A DNA stretch of 14,183 bases from Candidatus Heimdallarchaeota archaeon (GCA_030671945.1 DAOVHJ010000025.1:1-14183), one strand, 5' to 3'. Positions 7,581-14,165 are shown, counted from the stretch's first letter. Notes: generated by a model not told the origin, from the sequence alone. Translations and numbers: made by a program.

Positions 7581-8626
7581 TGGAAGAAATTACACAACCA
7601 GATATTTCTGCAATCGTTCCAATGGAGATTGATTCAAAGCGTAAGAGAAGGAAAAAGGATGGCAAACGCAGTTTTGGTCTCTTCATAATTTTTCAGAAGA
7701 CTTTTCGAGAATTATTAAGCTTGAGAAGAGTATTATCTTACATTGCTTTATCTATCGTTTTTCCATTTGTATTTACAATGATTGTTTCTGGTCAACTAAC
7801 AGGAACCCTCGCAGATATGAGTATTGACTTCCAAATTGCTACAGTCGTGAATTACTTCGCATTTTATTCCTTCTTCTGGAATGCGGGAATCTTATTGATC
7901 TTATATTGTGGCTTAATAGCTTCGACATTTATATCGAGTGAAGAATCAGGTGGAACATTGATCTTTCTTCTAACAAAACCGATTAAGAGAACTACACTCT
8001 ACGTGGGTAAATTCTTAGGTTATTTCGCAAATATGGCAATTTTGCAAATTGTTTCCTTGATGTTTGGTTTAACAATTACTTGTACATTATTTGATGTGTC
8101 TTCAGCAGTTTTTATGGCCGGAATGAAATTCTTGGTTCCAATATACCTCTATGCATTGTTAATGATTGCAGTTATAGGTTTAATGCTTGGATTTCTTTCA
8201 ATAATAAACAAAAGAATGGTAATCAGTGTACTAGTAATTATGTTTCAAATTATCTTCATTTATTTCTTAGGAATTATCTTTAGAGTTGCTATTCCAACAT
8301 ATTACGAATCAGGGCATCTGTATTTAATTGATATTGGTTACAATCTGAGTCTTATCTTTACAACATTCTTGGGTTACTTTGGTTTCCAACCTATTCCCTT
8401 CTTCCAACAAAACTTTGGGTTATTCTTTGGTACGTATGTTAGCATGTTTTCAGATGTCTCGGAATTCATTGGTTCCGCTGATCCCGAAAACGGATTAACT
8501 TTCTTACTACCGGAAACAGGTTACATAAATCCAATTGTAAGCATAATAGTAATGGTAGCAATTACAGCTTTACTCTTTATTTTGGGTATAATAATATTGG
8601 AAAGAAAAGACATTGGCCCACAGTAG
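7580..8626 (+). CDS. ABC-2 type permease (NosY-like)
   Basis: This 348-residue integral membrane protein has about six transmembrane segments (51-71, 88-117, 147-170, 183-207, 213-234 and 318-340) and a long outside loop (about 236-312). A basic cytoplasmic cluster (KRKRRKKDGKR, 20-30) lies near the N-terminus. The family hallmark is SSEESGGTLIFLLTKPIKR (119-137), followed by GKFLG, matching the ISxExESGT..LLL.KPV.R motif of NosY-type ABC-2 permeases. It overlaps the ATPase gene by one base (TAATG) and has a strong AGGAGGT seven bases upstream, so the two are translationally coupled. With the upstream propeller protein it makes a three-part exporter or mechanochemical complex. The substrate cannot be told from sequence. 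Confidence 0.92.
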   Translation: MEEITQPDISAIVPMEIDSKRKRRKKDGKRSFGLFIIFQKTFRELLSLRRVLSYIALSIVFPFVFTMIVSGQLTGTLADMSIDFQIATVVNYFAFYSFFWNAGILLILYCGLIASTFISSEESGGTLIFLLTKPIKRTTLYVGKFLGYFANMAILQIVSLMFGLTITCTLFDVSSAVFMAGMKFLVPIYLYALLMIAVIGLMLGFLSIINKRMVISVLVIMFQIIFIYFLGIIFRVAIPTYYESGHLYLIDIGYNLSLIFTTFLGYFGFQPIPFFQQNFGLFFGTYVSMFSDVSEFIGSADPENGLTFLLPETGYINPIVSIIVMVAITALLFILGIIILERKDIGPQ

Positions 8627-8647
8627 GGCATAATTCCTTTATTTTCT

Positions 8648-8660
8648 CAAAAAAAATTTT
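8648..8660 (-). terminator. T-run after the zinc-knuckle gene
   Basis: On the minus strand the sequence reads TTAAAA then eight Ts ending in GAG, about 20 bases past the stop of the small gene. It lies in the gap between this gene and the convergent permease gene. Confidence 0.5.
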
Positions 8661-8677
8661 AATATAACTGATATTTT

Positions 8678-8857
8678 TCACCTGTAAGAATAAAAATCAC
8701 CGTTTTTATAAACACATTCACTAACGGATGCCATCATTTGATGATTACATTCCCGACATAATATAAAGACTTCTTTCGGTGTTATACGGCAGAGAAAATC
8801 ATCATTGCTACACTCACTGCATTTTACAATTTTATCATTGAAATACATTTTAGCCAT
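8678..8857 (-). CDS. Small zinc-knuckle (CxxC...CxxC) protein
   Basis: Reading the minus strand from ATG 8857 gives a 59-residue protein ending at TGA 8678-8680. It contains two zinc knuckles, KCSEC (Cys13, Cys16) and LCREC (Cys34, Cys37), 17 residues apart. Cys23, His39 and Cys48 are also present. This spacing suits a single zinc-ribbon or rubredoxin-like site. There is no membrane segment. A TATA-like element (AATATATAATTATTTAAG on the minus strand, 8871-8888) precedes it and an 8-T run follows its stop, so it looks like a complete unit. A start at codon 4 is possible. It lies just downstream of the ZIP-like gene on the same strand. The function is unknown; a nucleic-acid-binding or metal-handling adaptor role is only inference. 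Confidence 0.72.
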   Translation of the reverse strand: MAKMYFNDKIVKCSECSNDDFLCRITPKEVFILCRECNHQMMASVSECVYKNGDFYSYR

Positions 8858-8870
8858 GAATATAATATTC

Positions 8871-8890
8871 CTTAAATAATTATATATTCT
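8871..8890 (-). promoter_or_regulatory. TATA-like promoter of the zinc-knuckle gene
   Basis: The minus strand reads AGAATATATAATTATTTAAG. The TATATAA part is centred about 25 bases before ATG 8857, which would give a leaderless transcript. An AAGGAA ten bases before the ATG is a weak alternative signal. The rest of the 338-base gap (8627-8964) shows only AT-rich sequence and a plus-strand T-run near 8919-8928. Confidence 0.45.
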
Positions 8891-8964
8891 TTTTTACACA
8901 ATCAGATATCTTTTCACTTTTTTTTTCTTAGGGTTTGATGTAAAAAGATACAAGCCTTAGAGAG

Positions 8965-9795
8965 CTAAACAGGAATTAGAAGCTCTGAAATGAGGAAAGT
9001 TCCTAGTGTTATAATTATGCCTATGAGAAAGAACACAGGTTTTCCCTTTTTCCCTAAAGGAATCATATCTCTTACCACTAAGAATAAAACTAAACCAAGA
9101 ACAAGAGCAAATATAGTGAATAACGCAATGGAACTTTCTACATAGACAAATATTATCCCTAAAGAGGCTCCTACAAAAGGAGTTAGATAACTCAAATATC
9201 GAATTATCTTTTTCTTTCGACCATGAATATCTCCAAGGATTTGTTCAGCTGAAAAGGCTAATGTAAATGATCTTATGAATAGAGGTAATAAAACGAATAA
9301 TAGGAGAAGCCAACTAGCATTGAAAGTCTCTTCGTTAAAGATAATAGTAATAAGAATGCCCAAAACAAGACCATGTGTGATTAAAGCAACACCTTCAAAA
9401 ACTGCATGATATTCAGGAACAATGCATTCAACTTCTGCAAGATCCTTTTCATATTCCAAATCATTTGTGATTTTGGTTTCCTCTGATTGTTTTGTAACTT
9501 TGGGTGTTGTTGGATTTTTATTAAGAATTGTTTTGTAAACGATTTTTTCAACTAACGCAATGATGGTAAAACCAATCACTAATGGAATATAGATGTAGAA
9601 GCCTAGGTGACTTTCTCCTACAGTAATTTGAGGTAAAAGCTCTAGAAAAATAATACCAATCATTAATCCTGCCCCTAAACTCTCGAGTTGATGATGCCAC
9701 TTGTTCATGTGTTCTGATATCCATTCACCAAAAATATGAGTTAGTATAATGCCAATAGAGATTGCGAGTGGACCCAACCATAAGAGTAGTTTCAT
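8965..9795 (-). CDS. Divergent ZIP-family-like membrane protein
   Basis: This 276-residue protein has about eight hydrophobic segments and a ZIP layout. TM2 reads LESLGAGLMIGIIFLELLP (37-55), close to the family's A.G...G..FLHLLPE. A cytoplasmic loop (about 93-128) is charged but lacks the usual His run. TM4 carries HAVFEG (130-135), the counterpart of HNxPEG. The end has RDMIPLGKKGK (242-252) before the last helix. ZIP proteins move zinc, iron or manganese into the cytoplasm. In TM5, where a His or Glu ligand is usual, the sequence is LFIRSFTLAF (172-181), so the binuclear site looks incomplete and transport activity is uncertain. The start at 9795 is supported by GGTGAT three bases upstream and a TATA-like stretch at 9820-9829. 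Confidence 0.75.
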   Translation of the reverse strand: MKLLLWLGPLAISIGIILTHIFGEWISEHMNKWHHQLESLGAGLMIGIIFLELLPQITVGESHLGFYIYIPLVIGFTIIALVEKIVYKTILNKNPTTPKVTKQSEETKITNDLEYEKDLAEVECIVPEYHAVFEGVALITHGLVLGILITIIFNEETFNASWLLLLFVLLPLFIRSFTLAFSAEQILGDIHGRKKKIIRYLSYLTPFVGASLGIIFVYVESSIALFTIFALVLGLVLFLVVRDMIPLGKKGKPVFFLIGIIITLGTFLISELLIPV

Positions 9796-9798
9796 GTA

Positions 9799-9804
9799 AT
9801 CACC
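9799..9804 (-). promoter_or_regulatory. GGTGAT ribosome binding site of the ZIP-like gene
   Basis: The minus strand reads GGTGATTACATG, placing the site three bases before the start codon at 9795. A TATA-like stretch (TATAATATAA on the minus strand, 9820-9829) lies just upstream, so any leader is short. Confidence 0.6.
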
Positions 9805-9890
9805 TTTAATCTAAATATTTTATATTATACTATTTGCTACTTCTTTTAATAGGAAATTGGTTTAAGTTATAATACTTTGATGTTAGAAAT

Positions 9891-10316
9891 CTAAATTGGA
9901 ATTAACTTGTCCTTCACTTTCGTTCTTTCTTCTTCTGTGAGTAGTCTATCATAGTATGCAGGATCAAATGTAAAATCAAAACCATCATTGGGTTTTCTTG
10001 GAATTATATGAAGATGTACATGTGGCACTTCTTGTCCTGCATGCTCCCCATCAGCGATAAAATACATTATGCCTTTAGTTTCCGGAAATACCTCTTTTAT
10101 TTTATTAGCAATTTTTCTTCCAATGGGAAACAACTTCAAGTAAAGTTCTTCTTCTAATTCATCAACAAGTACAGCATGTTTCTTTGTAATGACAAGAGAG
10201 TGACCTTCGTTGATTGGTTTAATATCCATAAAAGCCATGATATCATCATCTTCAAAGAGAACAGCAGCGAATACTTCCTTATTGACTATCTTACAAAAAA
10301 TACAATCAGAATTCAT
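9891..10316 (-). CDS. HIT family nucleotide hydrolase (HINT-like, zinc-binding)
   Basis: This 141-residue cytoplasmic protein is a histidine triad hydrolase, the type that cleaves AMP-lysine, AMP-amino acid or dinucleotide substrates. The triad is HVHLH (99-103), with His101 the expected nucleophile. The N-terminal CIFC (Cys5, Cys8) with His47 and His99 matches the zinc site of zinc-type HIT proteins. Other family marks are FMDIKPINEGHSLVI (29-43) and GQEVPH (94-99). Length and order fit the family with no breaks. It has a TATA-like element 39 bases upstream (minus strand, 10350-10361), implying a short leader without an obvious strong Shine-Dalgarno site. The true substrate cannot be told from sequence. 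Confidence 0.95.
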   Translation of the reverse strand: MNSDCIFCKIVNKEVFAAVLFEDDDIMAFMDIKPINEGHSLVITKKHAVLVDELEEELYLKLFPIGRKIANKIKEVFPETKGIMYFIADGEHAGQEVPHVHLHIIPRKPNDGFDFTFDPAYYDRLLTEEERTKVKDKLIPI

Positions 10317-10349
10317 TTACTTCATAACCTGGATTACGCTTCCACAATT

Positions 10350-10361
10350 TATTTTATAATT
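10350..10361 (-). promoter_or_regulatory. TATA-like element of the HIT gene
   Basis: The minus strand reads AATTATAAAATA, centred about 39 bases before the ATG at 10316. This predicts a leader of roughly a dozen bases. Confidence 0.4.
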
Positions 10362-10375
10362 TACTCTAGTATCTA

Positions 10376-10387
10376 TTAAAAAAGAAA
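10376..10387 (-). terminator. T-run after the flavin reductase gene
   Basis: The minus strand reads GTTTCTTTTTTA about 15 bases past the flavin reductase stop. It lies upstream of the HIT promoter, suggesting the two genes are separate transcription units. Confidence 0.4.
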
Positions 10388-10401
10388 CTTATGTTATAAC
10401 T

Positions 10402-10980
10402 TTATTTCTTGAATTCTTTTCCAATTTTAAATGCATCAGCAATTTTATCTCCTATGCTCCAATAAGATGGTTGTTTTTCGATCCCAGTATAGACAATTGG
10501 ATTCATTTTCTTCAAATCTGGTTTTCCATCTGTGCAATTACTTTCACTAATGTATGTATTAATTGCTTCACCAAATATTATGAAATGGTCTGGCAATTCA
10601 GTTGTTTTAGTAACTTTTAGTTCTATATTTAGTGGACAATCTCTTACCATTGGTGCTTTTGTTTCACCAAAAAACACATCAAAAGTCTCAGATTTATCTT
10701 TTAATCTACCTGAAGTAATGCCAATATAATCAGCGATTGCAACCATATTCGTTGAAGGAAAATTTATACTAAAGATTTTATTTTCCCTAATGCCTTCCAA
10801 TGTTAGATGCTTTCTATTAATAGATGCCATCCAAATGGGCGGTGAACGATTTAGTCGACTTACCCATGTACAAAGCATGAAATTTGGCTTATCATTAGCA
10901 ATTGAACCAATAATTACTGCTGGCATTTGATAAGGAGAAAAACGTTGATCTAATTTTATTTTAGACAAAGATATCACCAT
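10402..10980 (-). CDS. Flavin reductase family protein (FMN-binding)
   Basis: This 192-residue protein belongs to the flavin reductase/NimA-like split-barrel family that binds FMN and reduces flavin or other substrates with NAD(P)H. Visible marks are NDKPNFMLCTWVSRLN (29-44), SPPIWMASINRKH (46-58, with ENKIF following), FSINFPS (70-76), DYIGITSGR (84-92, the usual C.SGR-type site), KAPMVRDCPLNIE (108-120), DHFIIFGEA (131-139) and DPIVY-like NPIVY (160-164). The full family length is present. The ATG at 10980 is itself embedded in GGTGAT, so a TTG four bases further downstream (10966-10968) is an alternative start that removes four residues. A TATA-like CTTTTAATAC at 11004-11013 would give a leaderless mRNA from the ATG. 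It is divergent from the methyltransferase gene. Confidence 0.92.
   Translation of the reverse strand: MVISLSKIKLDQRFSPYQMPAVIIGSIANDKPNFMLCTWVSRLNRSPPIWMASINRKHLTLEGIRENKIFSINFPSTNMVAIADYIGITSGRLKDKSETFDVFFGETKAPMVRDCPLNIELKVTKTTELPDHFIIFGEAINTYISESNCTDGKPDLKKMNPIVYTGIEKQPSYWSIGDKIADAFKIGKEFKK
10973..10978 (-). promoter_or_regulatory. GGTGAT motif overlapping the annotated start of the flavin reductase
   Basis: The minus strand reads ATGGTGATATCTTTG. The GGTGAT overlaps the ATG at 10980 and lies four bases before an in-frame TTG at 10968. It is either a ribosome site for that TTG or chance codon use. Confidence 0.35.
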
Positions 10981-11003
10981 TAACTAATAATCAAAACATG
11001 GAT

Positions 11004-11013
11004 GTATTAAAAG
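11004..11013 (-). promoter_or_regulatory. TATA-like element of the flavin reductase gene
   Basis: CTTTTAATAC on the minus strand is centred about 28 bases before ATG 10980. Transcription would then start at or next to the ATG. Confidence 0.4.
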
Positions 11014-11083
11014 GATGATTTTCACTCTAGTATAATTAGATATAGAGAAATTTAAGATTCTCTTGATTATACTTTCTGGATTA

Positions 11084-11118
11084 TTTCACTTTTTTATCAG
11101 TAACTAATTAAAGTGAAA
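11084..11118 (+). repeat. Perfect 9-base inverted repeat upstream of the methyltransferase
   Basis: TTTCACTTT (11084-11092) and AAAGTGAAA (11110-11118) are exact inverted repeats around a 17-base spacer. They lie 15-49 bases before the methyltransferase ATG. A related TTTTCACT occurs at 11019-11026 in the same divergent gap. It may be a regulator site or an mRNA hairpin. Confidence 0.4.
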
Positions 11119-11132
11119 AGATAAAAGCTAAA

Positions 11133-11678
11133 ATGAAAATTATGTTAATAATCTATTATTTCTTGATAGCTCTTGCTGTTTTTATCATTATTATTGTTTT
11201 TTTCTTTAGTTGGTCAGCTTTCAAAGGAGCACCATGGTCTCCAACTAGCAAAGAAAAAGTGATTGAAATGCTTACTATGGCAAATATAAAATCAAATGAG
11301 CTAGTATATGATCTTGGTTGTGGAGATGGGAGAGTTCTAATAATTGCTGCAAGAGAGTTTAATGCAAGAGCAATTGGTATAGAAATTGATCCAATTCGCT
11401 ATCTTTGGTGTAAATTACGCATTCAATTATTAGGATTAAAAGATAAAGTTCAGGTAATACGAGGTAATTTTTTCAACGAAAATATTAGCAATGCAGATAT
11501 AATAATTTGTTTTCTTTTACAAAGTACAAATGATAAATTAGAATCGAAGCTATTAGCAGAATTACAACCACATGTTAGAATTGTTTCAAATATGTTTGTT
11601 TTTTCAAATCTACACTTAATAATGAAAGATGATGAACAAGAGATTTACGTATATGATAAGAAAAGTCTAAAATCTTGA
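11133..11678 (+). CDS. Membrane-tethered SAM-dependent methyltransferase, FAM173-like
   Basis: This 181-residue protein has an N-terminal transmembrane helix (about 5-26) followed by a short class I Rossmann methyltransferase domain. Motif I is VYDLGCGDGRV (58-68). The acidic end of strand 2 is GIEIDP (82-87), with Glu84 likely to bind the SAM ribose. Strand 4 is ADIIICFLLQ (121-130), followed by KLESKLLAEL. The arrangement closely mirrors the FAM173 (ANTKMT/ATPSCKMT) protein-lysine methyltransferases: membrane helix, a PW.PT motif (34-38) for their PF.P.T, GxExxP, and a Q...LE.KL..EL helix. In eukaryotes these methylate mitochondrial ADP/ATP carriers and an ATP synthase subunit. A membrane protein substrate here is inference. 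No strong Shine-Dalgarno site is seen; a six-T run follows the stop. Confidence 0.85.
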   Translation: MKIMLIIYYFLIALAVFIIIIVFFFSWSAFKGAPWSPTSKEKVIEMLTMANIKSNELVYDLGCGDGRVLIIAAREFNARAIGIEIDPIRYLWCKLRIQLLGLKDKVQVIRGNFFNENISNADIIICFLLQSTNDKLESKLLAELQPHVRIVSNMFVFSNLHLIMKDDEQEIYVYDKKSLKS

Positions 11679-11709
11679 ATTTAATACAGTGATTTTTTAT
11701 CCAACAAAT

Positions 11710-11727
11710 GTTTATGAACGAATAAAC
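11710..11727 (+). repeat. Small inverted repeat upstream of the M20 gene
   Basis: GTTTAT (11710-11715) and ATAAAC (11722-11727) flank a six-base spacer. The site is bracketed by a direct repeat, AACAAATGT, at 11703-11711 and 11733-11741. It covers the only promoter-like sequence before this gene. Confidence 0.3.
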
Positions 11728-11743
11728 TAGCTAACAAATGTCA

Positions 11744-11749
11744 GGTGAT
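11744..11749 (+). promoter_or_regulatory. GGTGAT ribosome binding site deciding the M20 start
   Basis: GGTGAT lies inside the longest open frame, three bases before the in-frame ATG at 11753. It favours 11753 over the ATG at 11738, which has no such site upstream. Confidence 0.6.
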
Positions 11750-11752
11750 TTA

Positions 11753-13144
11753 ATGAAAAGGCTTGATCAGATTCGGAATCAGAAAGACAAGTATTTAGAG
11801 GATTTATTTGATTTCTTAAGAATTCCTAGTATCACTAGAGATGCAGAAGGAGTTAAGAAAGCAGCAAAATGGCTAAAGAATCGTTTAGATCAAACAGCGA
11901 ATTACGTTGAAATACTTGAAACAAAAGGAAACCCCGCAGTTATTGCTGAATGGGAACCTCAATTAGAACATGATTCTGAAAAGAAAAAACCTGTTTTGCT
12001 TTATTATGGTCACTATGATGTGCAACCTCCAGAACCATTAGAGGAATGGGTTTCTCCTCCTTTTGAACCAGAAATACGAGAAGGTAGAATATATGCTAGA
12101 GGTGTAGGAGATAATAAGGGACAACTTTTTGCTAATTTATGTGGAATAGAATGGCTTCACAAGACTAAACAATTAGGTTCCAAAGTTAAATTCATCTTTG
12201 ATGGGGAAGAGGAATTAGGCTCTCCATACCTTGAAGATGCTTTGAAAGCTAAAAAAGAGTTCTTTGAAGATGTAGATTTAGTAATTGTTTCAGATGGTCC
12301 TGCTGATCCAACTTGGAAGCCAGTTCTAGAATTTGGAGCAAGGGGCATTCAAACGGCACAAATCCATCTAAAATCTGCTAAAGGGGATGTTCATTCCGGT
12401 AATTTCGGTGGTATACAACCCAATCCAGTCTGGGATGTAATAAAGCTACTTCGTACGATGAAAGATGAAAATGGTAAATGCTTGATCAAAGGCTTTTATG
12501 ATGATGTCTTTATTCCTACTGAAGCGGCATTAAAGGCTGCTGAAGAACTCAATAGAGATCCTGAAACCTACAAGGAGCAACTTGGTATAACGTATTTTGG
12601 CGGGGAACAAGATTTGCCTTTAACACATAGATTGATGTTTAGACCTACTTTTAATATTAGAGGTTTTAAATCCGGAGAAGTACAAGAAAACGCTAAAACT
12701 ATGATACCAAAAGAAGCCATTGTTGAGATAGATGTCCGATTAGTTCCAAATCAAACACCTGAAAAAATGACGAAATTAATTCAAGCACATTTTGAAAAAC
12801 TGAAGCACAAATCAGAGAGATTCGCAGCAATAATTGATAGATGTACCTTGAAATTTGGTTCTAGTTTTTATCCTATGTTTACTTCTCTCGAGCTACCATG
12901 GACACAGGTATTAGAGAGAGCCATTGAGGAAGGATTTGAAGAAAAACCAATAAAAATACCTTTAGCTGGAGGAAGTTTACCTCTTTACTCTTTATATAAA
13001 GTAACACGAAAACCAATGTATGTTATTCCTTATGCTCAACCTGATGAAGATAATCACGCCCCAAATGAGAATATGATGGTAGATTGGTTCTTGAAAGGAA
13101 TAAATACGAGTATTGCAATACTAGAGAATTTAGGAAAAAAGTAG
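11753..13144 (+). CDS. M20 family metallopeptidase (CNDP-like dipeptidase)
   Basis: This protein has 463 residues from ATG 11753, or 468 from ATG 11738. I prefer 11753 because GGTGAT lies three bases before it and MKRLDQ begins well. It is a two-zinc M20 hydrolase of the carnosine-dipeptidase/ArgE/DapE type, cleaving dipeptides or acyl-amino acids in the cytoplasm. Numbered from 11738, the metal and catalytic residues are His92 and Asp94 (GHYDVQP), bridging Asp125 (RGVGDNKG), Glu157 and Glu158 (DGEEELGS), Asp186 (SDGP) and His440 (NHAPNE). His219 (DVHSG) in the dimerisation domain is also kept. All key residues are intact and length is normal. It shows no signal peptide. It is flanked by unrelated same-strand genes with their own signals. 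Confidence 0.93.
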   Translation: MKRLDQIRNQKDKYLEDLFDFLRIPSITRDAEGVKKAAKWLKNRLDQTANYVEILETKGNPAVIAEWEPQLEHDSEKKKPVLLYYGHYDVQPPEPLEEWVSPPFEPEIREGRIYARGVGDNKGQLFANLCGIEWLHKTKQLGSKVKFIFDGEEELGSPYLEDALKAKKEFFEDVDLVIVSDGPADPTWKPVLEFGARGIQTAQIHLKSAKGDVHSGNFGGIQPNPVWDVIKLLRTMKDENGKCLIKGFYDDVFIPTEAALKAAEELNRDPETYKEQLGITYFGGEQDLPLTHRLMFRPTFNIRGFKSGEVQENAKTMIPKEAIVEIDVRLVPNQTPEKMTKLIQAHFEKLKHKSERFAAIIDRCTLKFGSSFYPMFTSLELPWTQVLERAIEEGFEEKPIKIPLAGGSLPLYSLYKVTRKPMYVIPYAQPDEDNHAPNENMMVDWFLKGINTSIAILENLGKK

Positions 13145-13173
13145 AGACCTAGTAATCAAGATTTAACATAGTA

Positions 13174-13184
13174 CTTTATAATTT
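13174..13184 (+). promoter_or_regulatory. TATA box of the phosphotransferase gene
   Basis: CTTTATAATTT is centred about 25 bases before ATG 13203. With no ribosome site in between, this predicts a leaderless mRNA starting at the ATG. Confidence 0.55.
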
Positions 13185-13202
13185 AATTTCCAATAGCAAA
13201 TC

Positions 13203-14165
13203 ATGTCATTCTATGAAGAAATGAATCCAGCAGATATAACAGTAGAGGAAATTTTACCGTTTGTAAAGAAATTTCTCCCAAATATTCAATCGAAATCAAT
13301 TCATTTCTTTTATCATGGAACCTACAATGTCTTTGAGATAAATCAGAAATATATCCTTCGAGTTGCTGATAGAGAATTCAGGAATACTCGAGGATTGGAA
13401 ATGCTTAGAAGAGAATTTAAGATTCTTAGCTTTCTACGGAAACGATTGCCAATATCAATTCCAGAAATTCTTTATTTACATGATTCAAAAGAAATTCCTT
13501 TTTCAATACATCAAAAAATTCTTGGAAAATCTTTAGTTTTCGTTTCTAATCAATTATCTTCAGATCAAAAGAAAAAGATTGGTGCAGAAATAGGCAGATT
13601 TCTCTCTAGTTTGCATTCTGAGATTTTAATGAAGGATTTTCTAATTACGTTTTCAGATCAAGAAGAATTAATGAATAGCAGTTCTGATTTCAATCAATTC
13701 TATAAATTGCGATGGAAAACAAGATATGAAGAAGCAAAAGAAATTGCCTATCAATATTTGAATCAAGAACAACAAGAATGGCTAACAAAAATCTTTGAAG
13801 ATTATCTAAATAATGATGATAATTTCACTTTTTCACCGAGAGTTTCCCATTGTGATTTTGATACATCAAACATTCTTATAGAACCTAAAACTAAACAATT
13901 AACTGGTACTATAGATTTTGAGGAATGTAAAATTTGGGATCCAGCAGTTGATTTGCTTTTCTTTGATGATGGACCTGAATTCATGAAAGCAGTCTTAGAT
14001 GATTACGAATATTCAAAGCAAAAATCGTTAGAAGCAAGAATGAAATTCTATTATAGTCGTACATGTGTTCCTTACCTTGTTTGGGGAACGACTCATAATC
14101 GACCAGGAATGATTAAAGAAGGATTACGAAAGATTAGGAAAAATATGAAAATGTTTCCGAAATAA
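13203..14165 (+). CDS. APH/choline kinase-like phosphotransferase
   Basis: This 320-residue protein has the aminoglycoside phosphotransferase fold. The N-lobe strand KYILRV (49-54) occupies the ATP-lysine strand, with Arg53 at or near that place, and Glu71 (RREF) may be the C-helix partner. The catalytic loop HCDFDTSN (216-223) fits the H.D....N pattern, with Asp218 as base and Asn223 binding metal. DFEECKIWDPAVDL (238-251) matches the D(F/W)E....DP..DL motif, Asp238 being the magnesium ligand. Families with this fold phosphorylate choline, ethanolamine, homoserine, sugars, lipids or antibiotics; sequence alone does not tell which, and antibiotic resistance should not be assumed. TATA (CTTTATAATTT, 13174-13184) is about 25 bases from the ATG with no Shine-Dalgarno site, so the mRNA is probably leaderless. 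Confidence 0.88.
   Translation: MSFYEEMNPADITVEEILPFVKKFLPNIQSKSIHFFYHGTYNVFEINQKYILRVADREFRNTRGLEMLRREFKILSFLRKRLPISIPEILYLHDSKEIPFSIHQKILGKSLVFVSNQLSSDQKKKIGAEIGRFLSSLHSEILMKDFLITFSDQEELMNSSSDFNQFYKLRWKTRYEEAKEIAYQYLNQEQQEWLTKIFEDYLNNDDNFTFSPRVSHCDFDTSNILIEPKTKQLTGTIDFEECKIWDPAVDLLFFDDGPEFMKAVLDDYEYSKQKSLEARMKFYYSRTCVPYLVWGTTHNRPGMIKEGLRKIRKNMKMFPK

Noticed and set aside
1829..8735. GGATGCCATC occurring at 1829-1838 and 8726-8735
   Set aside because: A ten-base match in two unrelated settings (a leader, and inside a small coding region) has no supporting context and may be chance.
10176..10379. 67-codon plus-strand open frame over the HIT gene start
   Set aside because: Most of it is antisense to the well-supported HIT gene and the rest is promoter DNA; the translation shows no motif.
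13203..14165. Antibiotic resistance gene
   Set aside because: The APH fold covers many metabolic kinases; nothing in sequence or context points to aminoglycosides.
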